Origin: Pseudomonadota bacterium
GTDB lineage: Bacteria > Pseudomonadota > Gammaproteobacteria > Burkholderiales > Burkholderiaceae_C
Direction: 5' to 3'
DNA length: 64,000 bases
Assembly (NCBI GenBank): GCA_023460715.1
Contig: JAEWPH010000204.1
Location: 1-64,000, forward strand
The position numbers and the translations under genes were made by a program. The notes beneath the pieces were generated by a model. It was not told the origin of the DNA, searched no databases, and was given only the letters and a program-made list of their open reading frames with translations. Position 1 is the stretch's first letter. Every line of letters starts with the position of its first letter. Below are positions 9,146 through 19,889 of the stretch, in pieces.

Positions 9146-9691
9146 ATGGACGTTGCCGACTACCGCCTGGCTTTCGACATGGCGCCCGTCGGGCTGGTCA
9201 TCTCGCGCAACCGCACCATGGTGGACTGCAACCGGCACGTCTGCGAGATGTTCGGCGCCTCGCGCGAGCTGCTGATCGGCCAGTCGTTCCGCATCCTCTA
9301 CCCGTCCGCCGACGAGTACGAGCGCCTGGGCAAGCGCATGGAGCCCATCCTGAACGCCAAGGGGCACTACGCCGACAACCGCATCATGAAGCGCGCCAGC
9401 GGCGAGGTCTTCTGGTGCCACGTCTCCGGCCGCGCGCTCAACCGCGAGGCGCCGCATGAATCGGGCATCTGGAGCTTCGAGGACCTCAGCTCGCAGCGCC
9501 CGGTGAAGGCCGAACTCACCGGCCGCGAGCGCGAGGTGGCCGCACGGCTGCTGGACGGCATGACCTCCAAGGAGATCGGCCGCGCGCTCGACATCAGCCA
9601 CCGCACGGTCGAGATCTACCGCGCGCGGCTGATGCGCAAGTACGGCGCCTCCACGGCGGGCGATCTGGTGCAGAAGCTGCTGGCCGGTTGA
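9146..9691 (+). CDS. PAS-domain LuxR-family transcriptional regulator
   Basis: 181 residues. Residues ~1-115 form a PAS sensor (FDMAPVGLVISRNRTMVDCNRHVCEMFG, then GQSFRILYPS). Residues ~120-181 are a LuxR/GerE helix-turn-helix (ELTGREREVAARLLDGMTSKEIGRALDISHRTVEIYRARLMRKYGAST). There is no receiver domain, so the signal is likely sensed directly by the PAS domain. It is divergent from scoAB, which is its most likely target. The 3' flank holds a cluster of palindromes rather than another gene. Confidence 0.88.
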   Translation: MDVADYRLAFDMAPVGLVISRNRTMVDCNRHVCEMFGASRELLIGQSFRILYPSADEYERLGKRMEPILNAKGHYADNRIMKRASGEVFWCHVSGRALNREAPHESGIWSFEDLSSQRPVKAELTGREREVAARLLDGMTSKEIGRALDISHRTVEIYRARLMRKYGASTAGDLVQKLLAG

Positions 9692-9711
9692 ACCGTATAA
9701 AAAAGTGAGCA

Positions 9712-9785
9712 GCTTGCGCTTGTCAGACAAGCGATTCAGATAGATTCATATCTGAATCCGTTGATGGATAAGCGCAAGCAGCTAT
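9712..9785. repeat. Nested inverted repeats carrying a dispersed ATAGCT/GCGCTT element
   Basis: Three stems lie in 74 bp: GCTTGCGCTT (9712-9721) pairs with AAGCGCAAGC (9770-9779), enclosing GCTTGTC-A-GACAAGC (9718-9732) and a 9-bp stem ATTCAGATA/TATCTGAAT (9734-9742 with 9749-9757). Read on the minus strand, the right part is GATAGCTGCTTGCGCTT, a copy of the dispersed repeat family seen six more times in this window. It may end transcription of the LuxR gene. Confidence 0.6.
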
Positions 9786-9846
9786 CAAATTTGACAAGCA
9801 CCCGGCGCATGGCGGCCGGCCGATCCGCCCCCCCCCTGCCTGCCCC

Positions 9847-10536
9847 ATGACGACGCCCCCTGCGCCCGCCGACACGGACTCCGCCCTCGCCTTCGCGCCC
9901 CACGCCGCGCTGGCCCGCGCGCTGTTGCCCCATGCGCTGGACGCCGCCACCGCCGGCGACGGCGCGCACGACCTGGCCCACCTGCAGCGCGTGTGGCGCA
10001 ACGTGCAGCGCATTGCCGCCGTGGAAGGCGGCGATACCGAACTGCTGCTGGCCGCCACGCTGCTGCACGACTGCGTGCATGTGGAGAAGAACGCGCCCCA
10101 CCGCGCCCAGGCCTCGCGCCTGTCGGCCGACAAGGCCGCCGGTGTGCTGGCCGGGCTGGGCTGGACGGAAGCACGCATCGCGGCCGTGGGCCACGCCATC
10201 GCCGCGCACAGCTTCAGCGCCGGCATCGCGCCGCAAAGCCTGGAGGCGCGCATCCTGCAGGACGCGGACCGGCTGGACGCCATCGGCCTGGTGGGCGCGG
10301 CGCGCTGCTTCGCCGTGGGCGGGCGCATGGGCCGTGCGCTCTACGATCCGGTGGACGCCCGCGCCGAGCGGCGCCCGCTGGACGACGGCCGCTTCACGCT
10401 CGACCACTTCCAGACCAAGCTGTTCCACCTGGCCACGGGCTTCCAGACCGCCGAGGGCGCCCGGCTGGCCGCCGTCCGGCAACAGCGGCTGCGCGACTTC
10501 TACGACGGCTTTCTGGACGAAATCACGGCAGGATAG
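9847..10536 (+). CDS. HD-domain phosphohydrolase (YedJ-like)
   Basis: 229 residues. It has H-x3-H (DGAHDLAHLQRV, about 39-46), the HD pair in LLAATLLHDCVHVEKN (about 75-82), HAIAAHSF, and the ILQDADRLDAIG aspartates, which together form the metal site of the HD superfamily as in the uncharacterised YedJ group. It is probably a cytoplasmic metal-dependent phosphohydrolase; the substrate is unknown. The next gene begins 8 bp later, so the two are likely co-transcribed. Confidence 0.8.
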   Translation: MTTPPAPADTDSALAFAPHAALARALLPHALDAATAGDGAHDLAHLQRVWRNVQRIAAVEGGDTELLLAATLLHDCVHVEKNAPHRAQASRLSADKAAGVLAGLGWTEARIAAVGHAIAAHSFSAGIAPQSLEARILQDADRLDAIGLVGAARCFAVGGRMGRALYDPVDARAERRPLDDGRFTLDHFQTKLFHLATGFQTAEGARLAAVRQQRLRDFYDGFLDEITAG

Positions 10537-10544
10537 ACACGACC

Positions 10545-10928
10545 ATGACCCAGGACTGGAATGATCTGCAAGCCACCCGCGCCGCGTGGTACGCGGCCTA
10601 TGTGCGCGGCGACACGGACGTCCTCGCGCAGTTGCAGGACCCGGCCTTCTTCGTCGTGAGCGAGGCGGGCACCGAAACCCGCGCGCAGCAGCTCGGCGGC
10701 ATTGCGGCGGCCGTCCGCGAGCGGCGCTGGTTCCCGGCCGGAAGCCGCACGGAAGATCTGGAGCGGGCCTTGCACCCGGTCAGCGACGGCGTGGTGGAGG
10801 TGCGCGGCACCGGCCGCATCGTCACCCCGCGCGGCGCGCTGCCCGCCGTGCAGTTCACCGAGCGGTGGCACCGTACCGGCGCCGGCTGGCGCGCGCTGCA
10901 TCTGCACTACCTGCCCACCGCCGCCTGA
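10545..10928 (+). CDS. NTF2/SnoaL-like protein (DUF4440 type)
   Basis: 127 residues from ATG 10545, 8 bp after the HD gene. The pattern of an N-terminal helix pair (WNDLQATRAAWYAAYVRGD), LQDPAFFVVSEAG, then beta strands with VEVRGTGRIV and a final FTERWHRTGAGWRALHLHYLP is that of small NTF2-like cone-fold proteins. These are often isomerase-like or ligand-binding, and no function can be assigned. There is no signal peptide. Confidence 0.7.
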   Translation: MTQDWNDLQATRAAWYAAYVRGDTDVLAQLQDPAFFVVSEAGTETRAQQLGGIAAAVRERRWFPAGSRTEDLERALHPVSDGVVEVRGTGRIVTPRGALPAVQFTERWHRTGAGWRALHLHYLPTAA

Positions 10929-10978
10929 CTGGAGCGATCTGAGCGCCGCGCGCGCTGCAGCAGCGCCCGCTCAGAAGC

Positions 10979-12259
10979 TCAGTGCAGCTTGAGCCGGCCG
11001 GACACCCGCTGCTGCAGCAGCCGCGCCAGCGCCAGCACCACCGTCTTGCCCACGCCCAGGATGGCGCGGTGGTGGTTCAGGTGCAGGGACATGTACATCC
11101 ACTTGGCGATCAGGCCTTCGACGAAGAAGTTGCGCCCGCCCAGGCCGCCCATGAGGTTGCCCACGCCCTTGTTGTCGCCCAGCGAGACCAGCGAGCCGAA
11201 GTCCTTGTAGACGAAGGGCTCCGTCACTTCCTGCTCGCGCAGCAAGGCACCCAGCACGCGGGCCAGGTAGTCGGCCTGCTGGTGCGCGGCCTGCGCGCGG
11301 GCCGGCACGGTCTTGCCGTCCACCCACGGGCAGGCGGCGCAGTCGCCGAACGCCAGGATGTCCGGGGCCGAGGTGCGCAGGCGGTCGTCCACGATGAACT
11401 GGTTGAGGCGGTTCACCTCCAGTCCCATGGCCGCATTGGCATCCGCCGCCTTGATGCCGGCCGCCCAGACGACCAGGTCGGCCGGAATCTCCCCGCCGGC
11501 CGTCACCAGGGCGCCGGGGCGGATCTCGGTCACGCGGGTGCCCGTCAGCACGTTCACCTGCTTGCGGCGCAGGGCCACTTCGGCCTGGCCCGAAATTTTC
11601 TCGGGCAGCCCGCCCAGGATGCGGCTGCCGCCCTCGACCAGGGTGATGTCCAGGCGGAACCGCTGGCTGCTGCCCAGGCTCTCCAGCAGCTCGGCGTGGG
11701 CCTCCAGCAATTCGGCCGACAGCTCCACGCCCGTGGCACCCGCGCCGACGATGGCGATCGACAGCGCGCGGTTGTCGGCAAACGAAGCACGGGCGCAGGC
11801 GCCCAGCCAGTCCGCATGGAAACGCTGCGCATCGCGCACGTTCTCCAGCAGATAGGCGTGCTCGATGCCCGGCGTGCCGAACGCGTTGGAGCCGCTGCCG
11901 ATGGCCAGCACCAGCCGGGTGAAGCTCACCGTGCGGCGCGGCACGAGCAGGTCGCCCTCGGCATTGCGGATCTCGCCCAGCTCGATGGTCTTGCGGGCGG
12001 CGTCCAGCCCGATCAAGTCGCCGATGGCAAAGCCGAAATGGTTGCGCCGCGCCAGCACGGGGTAGGACAGGCCTTCCTGGTGGGCATCCAGCGTGCCGGC
12101 GGCCACTTCGTGCAGCGTGGGCTTCCAGATGTGGAAGGGAGAGCGGTCCACCAGCAGTACGCGCTCGCGGCCCTGCCGGGCGCCCAGGCTGCGGCCCAGA
12201 CGGGCGGCCAGCTCCAGGCCGCCGGCGCCGCCGCCCACGATCACGATGTCCGAATGCAT
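10979..12259 (-). CDS. ndh: Type II NADH dehydrogenase (NDH-2)
   Basis: 426 residues. An N-terminal FAD-binding Rossmann motif IVIVGGGAGGLELAARLG (about 4-21) and a second dinucleotide fold IAIVGAGATGVELSAEL (about 165-181) for NADH are visible. LVVWAAGIKA and FGDCAACP match the FAD-contacting region of Ndh. The C-terminal ~60 residues, with an amphipathic run (WMYMSLHLNHHRAILGVGKTVVLALARLL), fit membrane-surface attachment. It transfers electrons from NADH to quinone without pumping protons. Monocistronic and convergent with the gene before it. Confidence 0.88.
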   Translation of the reverse strand: MHSDIVIVGGGAGGLELAARLGRSLGARQGRERVLLVDRSPFHIWKPTLHEVAAGTLDAHQEGLSYPVLARRNHFGFAIGDLIGLDAARKTIELGEIRNAEGDLLVPRRTVSFTRLVLAIGSGSNAFGTPGIEHAYLLENVRDAQRFHADWLGACARASFADNRALSIAIVGAGATGVELSAELLEAHAELLESLGSSQRFRLDITLVEGGSRILGGLPEKISGQAEVALRRKQVNVLTGTRVTEIRPGALVTAGGEIPADLVVWAAGIKAADANAAMGLEVNRLNQFIVDDRLRTSAPDILAFGDCAACPWVDGKTVPARAQAAHQQADYLARVLGALLREQEVTEPFVYKDFGSLVSLGDNKGVGNLMGGLGGRNFFVEGLIAKWMYMSLHLNHHRAILGVGKTVVLALARLLQQRVSGRLKLH

Positions 12260-12379
12260 GAATTGGTTCTCCTAGGGCAATGGGCCAGTTTATTGCGCGC
12301 ACCCCCTTGACAGTGCGCCTGCAGCAATTTGCCCCAAAGAAGACGCCGTCTTCCTACAAAGGCCCTCTTCCAAAGAGAA

Positions 12380-12409
12380 AAGGCCCGCAGCCGAAAAGCT
12401 GCGGGCCTT
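12380..12409 (-). terminator. Intrinsic terminator of katG
   Basis: A 12-bp stem (12380-12391 with 12398-12409, AAGGCCCGCAGC / GCTGCGGGCCTT) and a 6-nt loop. On the minus strand it is followed by a T-rich run (TTTTCTCTTT). It is 24 bp past the katG stop. Confidence 0.85.
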
Positions 12410-12432
12410 GCGGAACACGGAAGGCGTGCCGA

Positions 12433-14733
<2,301 letters not shown>

Positions 14734-14824
14734 TCATTAGATGCCGGGAATAGTTATTTTCTAAAAGCAGGCGGGCCCGCAGGGCACGGCGGCGCCCCCC
14801 TGCGGAGGCGCCGCATCCGGGCCA

Positions 14825-15748
14825 TCAGCCGGCCGCGCCCTGGTGCAGAGGCAGGCCCGGCGTCTCCAGCACCGTGCGCAGCACGCGGCCATGCGTGGAG
14901 TCCGTCACATGGAGCGTGCGCCGGTCGGCACCGCCGAAGGCCAGATTGGTCGTGGAGCTGCCGGGCATGCCGCGCAGCACCCGTTCCGGCTCGGCCCGGC
15001 CGTTGAGGACCCAGACCACGCCCAGGCCGGGGTTGGCGACCAGCACCCGGCCCTGCGCATCCACCGCCAGGCCGTCCGGGCCGCTGGGGCCGTACGAGGT
15101 GAAGAACTGGCTCACCTTGGCCACGCTGCCGTCGGGCAGCAGCGGCACGCGCCACACGCAGTTGCCGCGCGTGACGGCCAGGTACAGCACGCGGCCATCG
15201 GGCGACAGCGCCACGCCGTTGGGGCTGGGCACGTTGTGCAGCAGTAGGTCGAGCTGGCCGTTGGGGCGCAGGCGGTACAGGCGCCCGGACGGGTCGTGCA
15301 GGCCGCTCTGCCCCTGGTCAGTGAAGTACAGGTTGCCTTCGGCGTCGAAGACCAGGTCGTTCACGCCCTTGAAGCGTTCGCTGTTGCGGCGCTGCAGATA
15401 GGGCGAGACCTGGCCGGTGGCCACGTCGAGCCGCATCAGCCCGTTCTTGTAGTCGGTGATGAGCAGCGTGCCGGCATCCAGGAACTTCATGCCGTTGGGC
15501 TCGCCGTCGTATTCGGCCACGAGGCTCCAGGCGCCCTGCGGGTCGATGCGGAAGATGCGGCCCCAGGGGATGTCGCTCACATAGAGGTTGCCGGCGCCGT
15601 CGAACACCGGGCCTTCGAGGAACGAATCGGTGACCGTGCCGCCGCGGTTAGCGTCGGCCCAGTCGCTGCGCTGGGGGCGGCGCAGCGCATCGGGCATGGT
15701 GGAAAAGACGTCCAGTTCACGGACCAGCGGGGCTTGCAGCAAATACAT
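14825..15748 (-). CDS. SMP-30/gluconolactonase/LRE family lactonase
   Basis: 307 residues from ATG 15748, preceded by AAGGAAG. The beta-propeller marks are LEGPVFDGAGNLYVSDIPWGRIFRID, the GEPNGMKF block, GVNDLVFDAEGNLYFTDQG and SPNGVALSPDGRVLYLA. They include the metal ligands Glu (LEGP), Asn (GVNDL) and Asp (the NGVALSPDG region) of calcium-dependent sugar lactonases. It probably opens an aldonolactone ring. It is the last gene of the long catabolic run and starts 26 bp after the preceding gene. Confidence 0.85.
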   Translation of the reverse strand: MYLLQAPLVRELDVFSTMPDALRRPQRSDWADANRGGTVTDSFLEGPVFDGAGNLYVSDIPWGRIFRIDPQGAWSLVAEYDGEPNGMKFLDAGTLLITDYKNGLMRLDVATGQVSPYLQRRNSERFKGVNDLVFDAEGNLYFTDQGQSGLHDPSGRLYRLRPNGQLDLLLHNVPSPNGVALSPDGRVLYLAVTRGNCVWRVPLLPDGSVAKVSQFFTSYGPSGPDGLAVDAQGRVLVANPGLGVVWVLNGRAEPERVLRGMPGSSTTNLAFGGADRRTLHVTDSTHGRVLRTVLETPGLPLHQGAAG

Positions 15749-15773
15749 GACAGCGATCTTCCTTCTTCTGTCT

Positions 15774-16685
15774 TCAAGGGGCTGGGGCAAAGCCGTACAG
15801 CCGCGCCGGGTTGTCCACCAGGATGCGGTCCATGACCGCAGGGGAGCCCGCCCAGGCCTGCAGCAGATCCACCAGGTCGGCGTCGTTCACCGTGCCGGGC
15901 GCCTCGGTGGTGTGCGGCCAGTCGCTGCCCCACACCAGCCGATCGGGCGCGGCCTGCACCAGGGCGTGGCCCAGCGGCAGCGTGTCGGCGTAGCCCGGGC
16001 CGTGCGCCGTGGAGCGCATGTAGGCGCCCGAGAGCTTGACCCAGGTGTCGCCCGCGTCCAGCAGCTCCCGCAGCACGCGGTAGGCGCCGCCGCCCGGGCC
16101 CTCGGCCGGGTCGATGCGCCCCATGTGATCGATGACCAAAGGCACCGGCAGGGCCTTCAGCCGGGCCGCGAGCGCCACGATCTGCTCCGGCTGGGCGAAC
16201 ACCTGGATATGCCAGCCGCCGCAGTCGGCATGGCGCGCGACCTTGCTTGCGAGCGTGGCCAGCATCTCCGGCGTGGTCGTGCCCCAGGACTGCGGCGAGA
16301 CGAAGTTCACCCGCAGCCCGCGCACCCTGCGCGCGGCCAACTGGGCCAGCGCGTCGTCGCTCACGGCAGCGTCCACCACCGCCACGCCGCGTGCGCTGTC
16401 GCCGAACTGGTCCAGCGCATCCAGCGTGCAGGCGTTGTCGGTGCCGTAGGTCGATGGCGTGACCACCACCGTGCGCGCCGTGCCCAGACGCTGCTGCAGC
16501 TGCTGGTAGGCCGCCACCGGCGCATGAGGCGGCGTGCGCGCCCAGTGCGGCGACGGCGCAAAACGCGCATCGAAGATGTGCATGTGGCTGTCGCAGGCCA
16601 GCACCGGCAGCACGCGCGACGGCCGGTTGGTGCCCACAGAGTGGGGAACCCGTGCGTGAACGCTGATGTCCTGCGTGCCGGGCAT
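15774..16685 (-). CDS. Amidohydrolase-2 family lactonase, LigI-like
   Basis: 303 residues from ATG 16685, which has GAGGG 5 nt upstream. A GTG at 16697 overlapping the previous stop is an alternative. Motifs of the amidohydrolase TIM barrel are DSHMHIFD (metal H-x-H), TPSTYGTDN, VIDHMGRIDP and RLVWGSDWPH, where the late Asp is the catalytic base. The set YGTDN...IDHMGR...WGSDWPH resembles 2-pyrone-4,6-dicarboxylate lactonase LigI and sugar-lactone isomerases/hydrolases. A paralogue lies at 22664-23602 in the same run. A cytoplasmic lactone hydrolase is likely; the substrate is undetermined. Confidence 0.82.
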   Translation of the reverse strand: MPGTQDISVHARVPHSVGTNRPSRVLPVLACDSHMHIFDARFAPSPHWARTPPHAPVAAYQQLQQRLGTARTVVVTPSTYGTDNACTLDALDQFGDSARGVAVVDAAVSDDALAQLAARRVRGLRVNFVSPQSWGTTTPEMLATLASKVARHADCGGWHIQVFAQPEQIVALAARLKALPVPLVIDHMGRIDPAEGPGGGAYRVLRELLDAGDTWVKLSGAYMRSTAHGPGYADTLPLGHALVQAAPDRLVWGSDWPHTTEAPGTVNDADLVDLLQAWAGSPAVMDRILVDNPARLYGFAPAP

Positions 16686-16693
16686 TGCCGCCC

Positions 16694-17689
16694 TCACTGT
16701 TTGTCGAAACCCGAACGCGCCGCCACCTGGCCCCAGAGCGCCGAGCTCTCCGAGAGCAGCGCAGAGAAAGCGGCGGCATCCACATGGCGCGGCTGCGCCG
16801 CAACGCTAGCGGAAAACGCCTTCATGTCGGGCGATGCCATGGCCGTGGCAATCTCTTTTTGCAGACGCTGCAGCACCGCCGATGGCGTGCCCTTGGGCGC
16901 CCACAGGCCCGTCCAGTTGATCACGCCGAAATCCTTCACGCCGGATTCGGCAAACGTGGGCACCTGGGGCAGCAGAGCAATACGCTGGTCACCGCTGATA
17001 CCCAGCATGCGCAGCTTGCCGCCCTGCACATTGCTGACCACGCCGGACGGCGAGGCGAACTGCATGTCGATGGTGTTGCCCAGTACGGCCTGCGTAGCCT
17101 CTGCGGCACCCTTGAAGGGCACGTGCAGCAGCTTGACGTTGGTTGCCAAGCCCAGCGCCTCGGCCGCAAAGTGCGGCAGCGTGCCTGCGCCGCCGCTGCC
17201 GTAGGTCACACGCCCCGGGTTGGCCTTGGCGAATGCCAGCAGTTCGGGCAATGTCTTGTAGGGAGAGCTGGCGCTGACGACCATGGACATGGGTGCGAAG
17301 ACAAAGGCGCTCACCGGCACCAGATCGGCGTTGTAGTCGAAAGGCAGCCTCTTGAAGATGTGCGGCAGCAGTGCATAGCTGGTGTCATTGGCGAGCAGCG
17401 TGTAGCCATCGGCTTCCGAGCGCGCCACTTGCGTGCTGCCGATGGTGCTGCTGGCTCCCGGCTTGTTCTCGACAATGAAGCTCTGCCCGGTTTGTTCACC
17501 CAGCTTCTGGGCGATCTTGCGCGTCACCACGTCGACGGCACCACCGGCTGCATAGGGAACAACGATCTTTACAGGCCGGGCCGGCCACTCGGTCTGCGCG
17601 GCGGCCACGCCGCTCAGGGACACGGCAAACGTTGCAAGCAAGGCGGCGACGACGGTGCGACGGAAAGACGGTGCGGAGGAGAAGGACAT
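16694..17689 (-). CDS. Bug/TctC-type tricarboxylate-family solute receptor (1)
   Basis: 331 residues with signal peptide MSFSSAPSFRRTVVAALLATFAVSLSGVAAAQ. The Bug blocks are WPARPVKIVVPYAAGGAVDVVTR, IVENKPGASSTIGS, ADGYTLL, LPQVPTFAESG and WAPKGTP. Such proteins bind carboxylates in the periplasm and pass them to a TctAB permease or to a sensor. The usual GGxxD binding segment is present as GGAVD. Its stop overlaps the GTG alternative start of the amidohydrolase. Confidence 0.9.
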   Translation of the reverse strand: MSFSSAPSFRRTVVAALLATFAVSLSGVAAAQTEWPARPVKIVVPYAAGGAVDVVTRKIAQKLGEQTGQSFIVENKPGASSTIGSTQVARSEADGYTLLANDTSYALLPHIFKRLPFDYNADLVPVSAFVFAPMSMVVSASSPYKTLPELLAFAKANPGRVTYGSGGAGTLPHFAAEALGLATNVKLLHVPFKGAAEATQAVLGNTIDMQFASPSGVVSNVQGGKLRMLGISGDQRIALLPQVPTFAESGVKDFGVINWTGLWAPKGTPSAVLQRLQKEIATAMASPDMKAFSASVAAQPRHVDAAAFSALLSESSALWGQVAARSGFDKQ

Positions 17690-17741
17690 TGTGGAAGTCT
17701 CCTGTTGATGAAGAAATGTGCAAAGGGTGGTGCTGCCGCCG

Positions 17742-18734
17742 TCACTCGGCCTTCAGATCCAGATCCTTGGCGATCTGCGTGTAGGTGGCGACTTCGCGCT
17801 CCACCTGCGCGGCGAAGGTCTGGCCGCAGGTGGAATCGGCGTCCAGTCCCAGGCCGCGCAGCTTGGCGGCGGCGTCTTTGCTTTGGGCGAAATCGCGGGC
17901 CGCCGTCTCCAACTGCCGGGCGATGGGTTCGGGCAGGCCGGCAGGCGCCAGCACGCCGTACCAGGCGTCGGCCGAATAGTTGCCGCCGCCGGACTCGGCG
18001 AAAGTGGGTACCTGAGGCAGCAGCGACGAGCGCTTGGGCGAGGCCACGGCCAGCGCCGCCAGCTTGCCGCTCTGGAGCTGCGGCAGCACGGAGCCCAGGG
18101 TGGCGAACGAGCTGTCGAGCTGGCCGCCCATCAGGTCGGTGACCACGGGTGCCGCGCCTTTGTAGGGCACGTGGTTGAGCTTCAGGCCGTTGGCGCGGGC
18201 GAACATCTCGGTGGCGAAGTGGCCCGAGCTGCCCACGCCGGCCGTACCGGCGGTGACGCGGCCCGGCTCCTGCCGGGCACGGGCCATGTAGTCGGCCAGC
18301 GTCTTCACCGGCAGGCCCTGCCCCACCACCAGCACCGTCGGGCTGGTGGCCACGGTGCACAGCGGCTTGAACGACTTGACCGCGTCGAACTTCACCCGGC
18401 CGCTGTAGAGCCCCGGAATCATCGTGTGGTTGGTGGCGCCGAACAGCAGCGTGTAGCCATCGGCCGGCGCGCTGGCCACGGCCTGCGCGGCCAGGATGGT
18501 GTTGGCGCCGGGCTTGTTGTCGATGATGAAGGGCTGGCCCAGCGCGCGGCTGGCGTGGTCGGCGAAAGCGCGGGCGACCACATCGGTGGGGCCGCCGGCC
18601 GCAAAGCCCACCACCAGCTTCACCGGCTTAGCAGGGTAGCCGCCCGCCTGCGCGAAGCAGGCGGCGGATGCTATCGATACGGTAGCTACCAGCGCTTTGG
18701 GAATAAGCGCCACGAGCCATTTGTTCTTCATCAT
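17742..18734 (-). CDS. Bug/TctC-type solute receptor (2), signal peptide built on a dispersed repeat
   Basis: 330 residues. The signal peptide MMKNKWLVALIPKALVATVSIASAACFAQA is followed by YPAKPVKLVVGFAAGGPTDVVAR, IDNKPGANTILA and LPQVPTFAESGGG. Bases 18681-18715, encoding part of the signal peptide, match the dispersed repeat family, so the export signal seems to have been formed or altered by a repeat copy. Two start ATGs are adjacent. Next gene 52 bp downstream. Confidence 0.9.
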   Translation of the reverse strand: MMKNKWLVALIPKALVATVSIASAACFAQAGGYPAKPVKLVVGFAAGGPTDVVARAFADHASRALGQPFIIDNKPGANTILAAQAVASAPADGYTLLFGATNHTMIPGLYSGRVKFDAVKSFKPLCTVATSPTVLVVGQGLPVKTLADYMARARQEPGRVTAGTAGVGSSGHFATEMFARANGLKLNHVPYKGAAPVVTDLMGGQLDSSFATLGSVLPQLQSGKLAALAVASPKRSSLLPQVPTFAESGGGNYSADAWYGVLAPAGLPEPIARQLETAARDFAQSKDAAAKLRGLGLDADSTCGQTFAAQVEREVATYTQIAKDLDLKAE

Positions 18735-18747
18735 TTCGTCGTCTCCT

Positions 18748-19752
18748 TCAATCCATGCGGATGCCGCTGGTGCGGATCACGCGGGCCCACTGGGCGGCTT
18801 CTGCCTGCACGAACGCCGCGAACTCCTGCGCACTGGAGCCCACGCCCTGCACGCCCAGTTCGGCAAATCGCCTCTTCACCTCCGGGCTGGCGACGATGGC
18901 GCGGGTCTCGGCCTCCAGCCGCTGCAGCACGGGCTGGGGCGTGCCTGCGGGCGCGAACAGGCCGTTCCACTCGTTCACCTGGAAGCCGGGCACGCCGGAT
19001 TCGGCCAACGTGGGCACCTGCTCCCACCCCTCGGTGCGCCGCGCCGAGGTGATGGCCAACGCGCGCAGCTTGCCGCTCTTGACGAAGGGGCCGCTGGCCG
19101 TGGTGGCGCTGAACATCACATCCACCTGCCCGCCGATCAGATCGGTGAGCGCCGGGGCGCCGCCCCGGTAGGGGATGTGCGTCATCGAAACCTTGGCGCC
19201 CTGCTTGTACAGCTCGCCCGCCAGGTGCTGCGCACCGCCGTTGCCGGCCGATGCATAGGTGATTCGCCCCGGCTGGGCGCGCGCCGCCGTGGCCAGGTCG
19301 GCCACCGACTGCAGCGGCGACGATGCCGGCACCACCATCAGCAGCGGCACCTGCAGCACGAGCGAGATGGGCGCGAAGTCCTTCGCCGCGTCGTACGGCA
19401 GCTTGGCGAACAGGCTCGGGTTGACGGTGAAGGCCGTGGCGTCGAGCAGCAGCGTGTAGCCGTCCGGCGCGGCCTTGGCCACGGCGGCTGCGCCGATCGT
19501 CCCGCTGCCGCCCGGGCGGTTGTCCACCACCACCTGCTGCCCGAGCCGGCCCGACAGCTGCGTGGCTAGCAGGCGTGCTGTGTTGTCGGCATTGCCGCCT
19601 GCCGGGTACGGCACGACGAGCTTAATAGGCTTGTCCGGCCAGGCGCCCTGCGCCTGCACGGGCAGCGCGGCCACAGCCAGACATGCAAAAGTGATAGCTT
19701 CCAGCGCTTGATGGATAAGCGCTGCAGGCCGTTTTGGCTCGAATTTTCTCAT
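18748..19752 (-). CDS. Bug/TctC-type solute receptor (3), signal peptide built on a dispersed repeat
   Basis: 334 residues starting MRKFEPKRPAALIHQALE, then a hydrophobic ITFACLAVAALPVQAQG. The Bug blocks WPDKPIKLVVPYPAGGNADNTAR, VDNRPGGSGTIG, PDGYTLL and QVPTLAESG follow. The charged, long n-region and part of the h-region are encoded by 19695-19737, a near-complete copy of the dispersed repeat. Without it the signal peptide would be shorter, so its efficiency may differ from its paralogues. Only 13 bp separate it from receptor 2. Confidence 0.88.
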   Translation of the reverse strand: MRKFEPKRPAALIHQALEAITFACLAVAALPVQAQGAWPDKPIKLVVPYPAGGNADNTARLLATQLSGRLGQQVVVDNRPGGSGTIGAAAVAKAAPDGYTLLLDATAFTVNPSLFAKLPYDAAKDFAPISLVLQVPLLMVVPASSPLQSVADLATAARAQPGRITYASAGNGGAQHLAGELYKQGAKVSMTHIPYRGGAPALTDLIGGQVDVMFSATTASGPFVKSGKLRALAITSARRTEGWEQVPTLAESGVPGFQVNEWNGLFAPAGTPQPVLQRLEAETRAIVASPEVKRRFAELGVQGVGSSAQEFAAFVQAEAAQWARVIRTSGIRMD

Positions 19753-19833
19753 GGTGTTGTCTCCGGTCTCGGGCGACGCTGCGCGCCGCTTCTTTGTGCA
19801 ATCAGGCGGCCGGCTCCAGGCCGGGCACCCCAG

Positions 19834-19865
19834 GGGCAGGCACGCAACGCTGGCGTGCCCTGCCC
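19834..19865 (-). other. Hairpin inside the long catabolic run
   Basis: GGGCAGGCACGC (from 19834) pairs with GCGTGCCCTGCCC (to 19865), with one bulge and a 7-nt loop. It sits between the dehydrogenase and receptor 3 with no T-run after it. It could stabilise or attenuate the transcript, dividing the run into two parts. Structure seen; role inferred. Confidence 0.4.
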
Positions 19866-19889
19866 TTCACTCCCTGCGCACGCGCAAGC

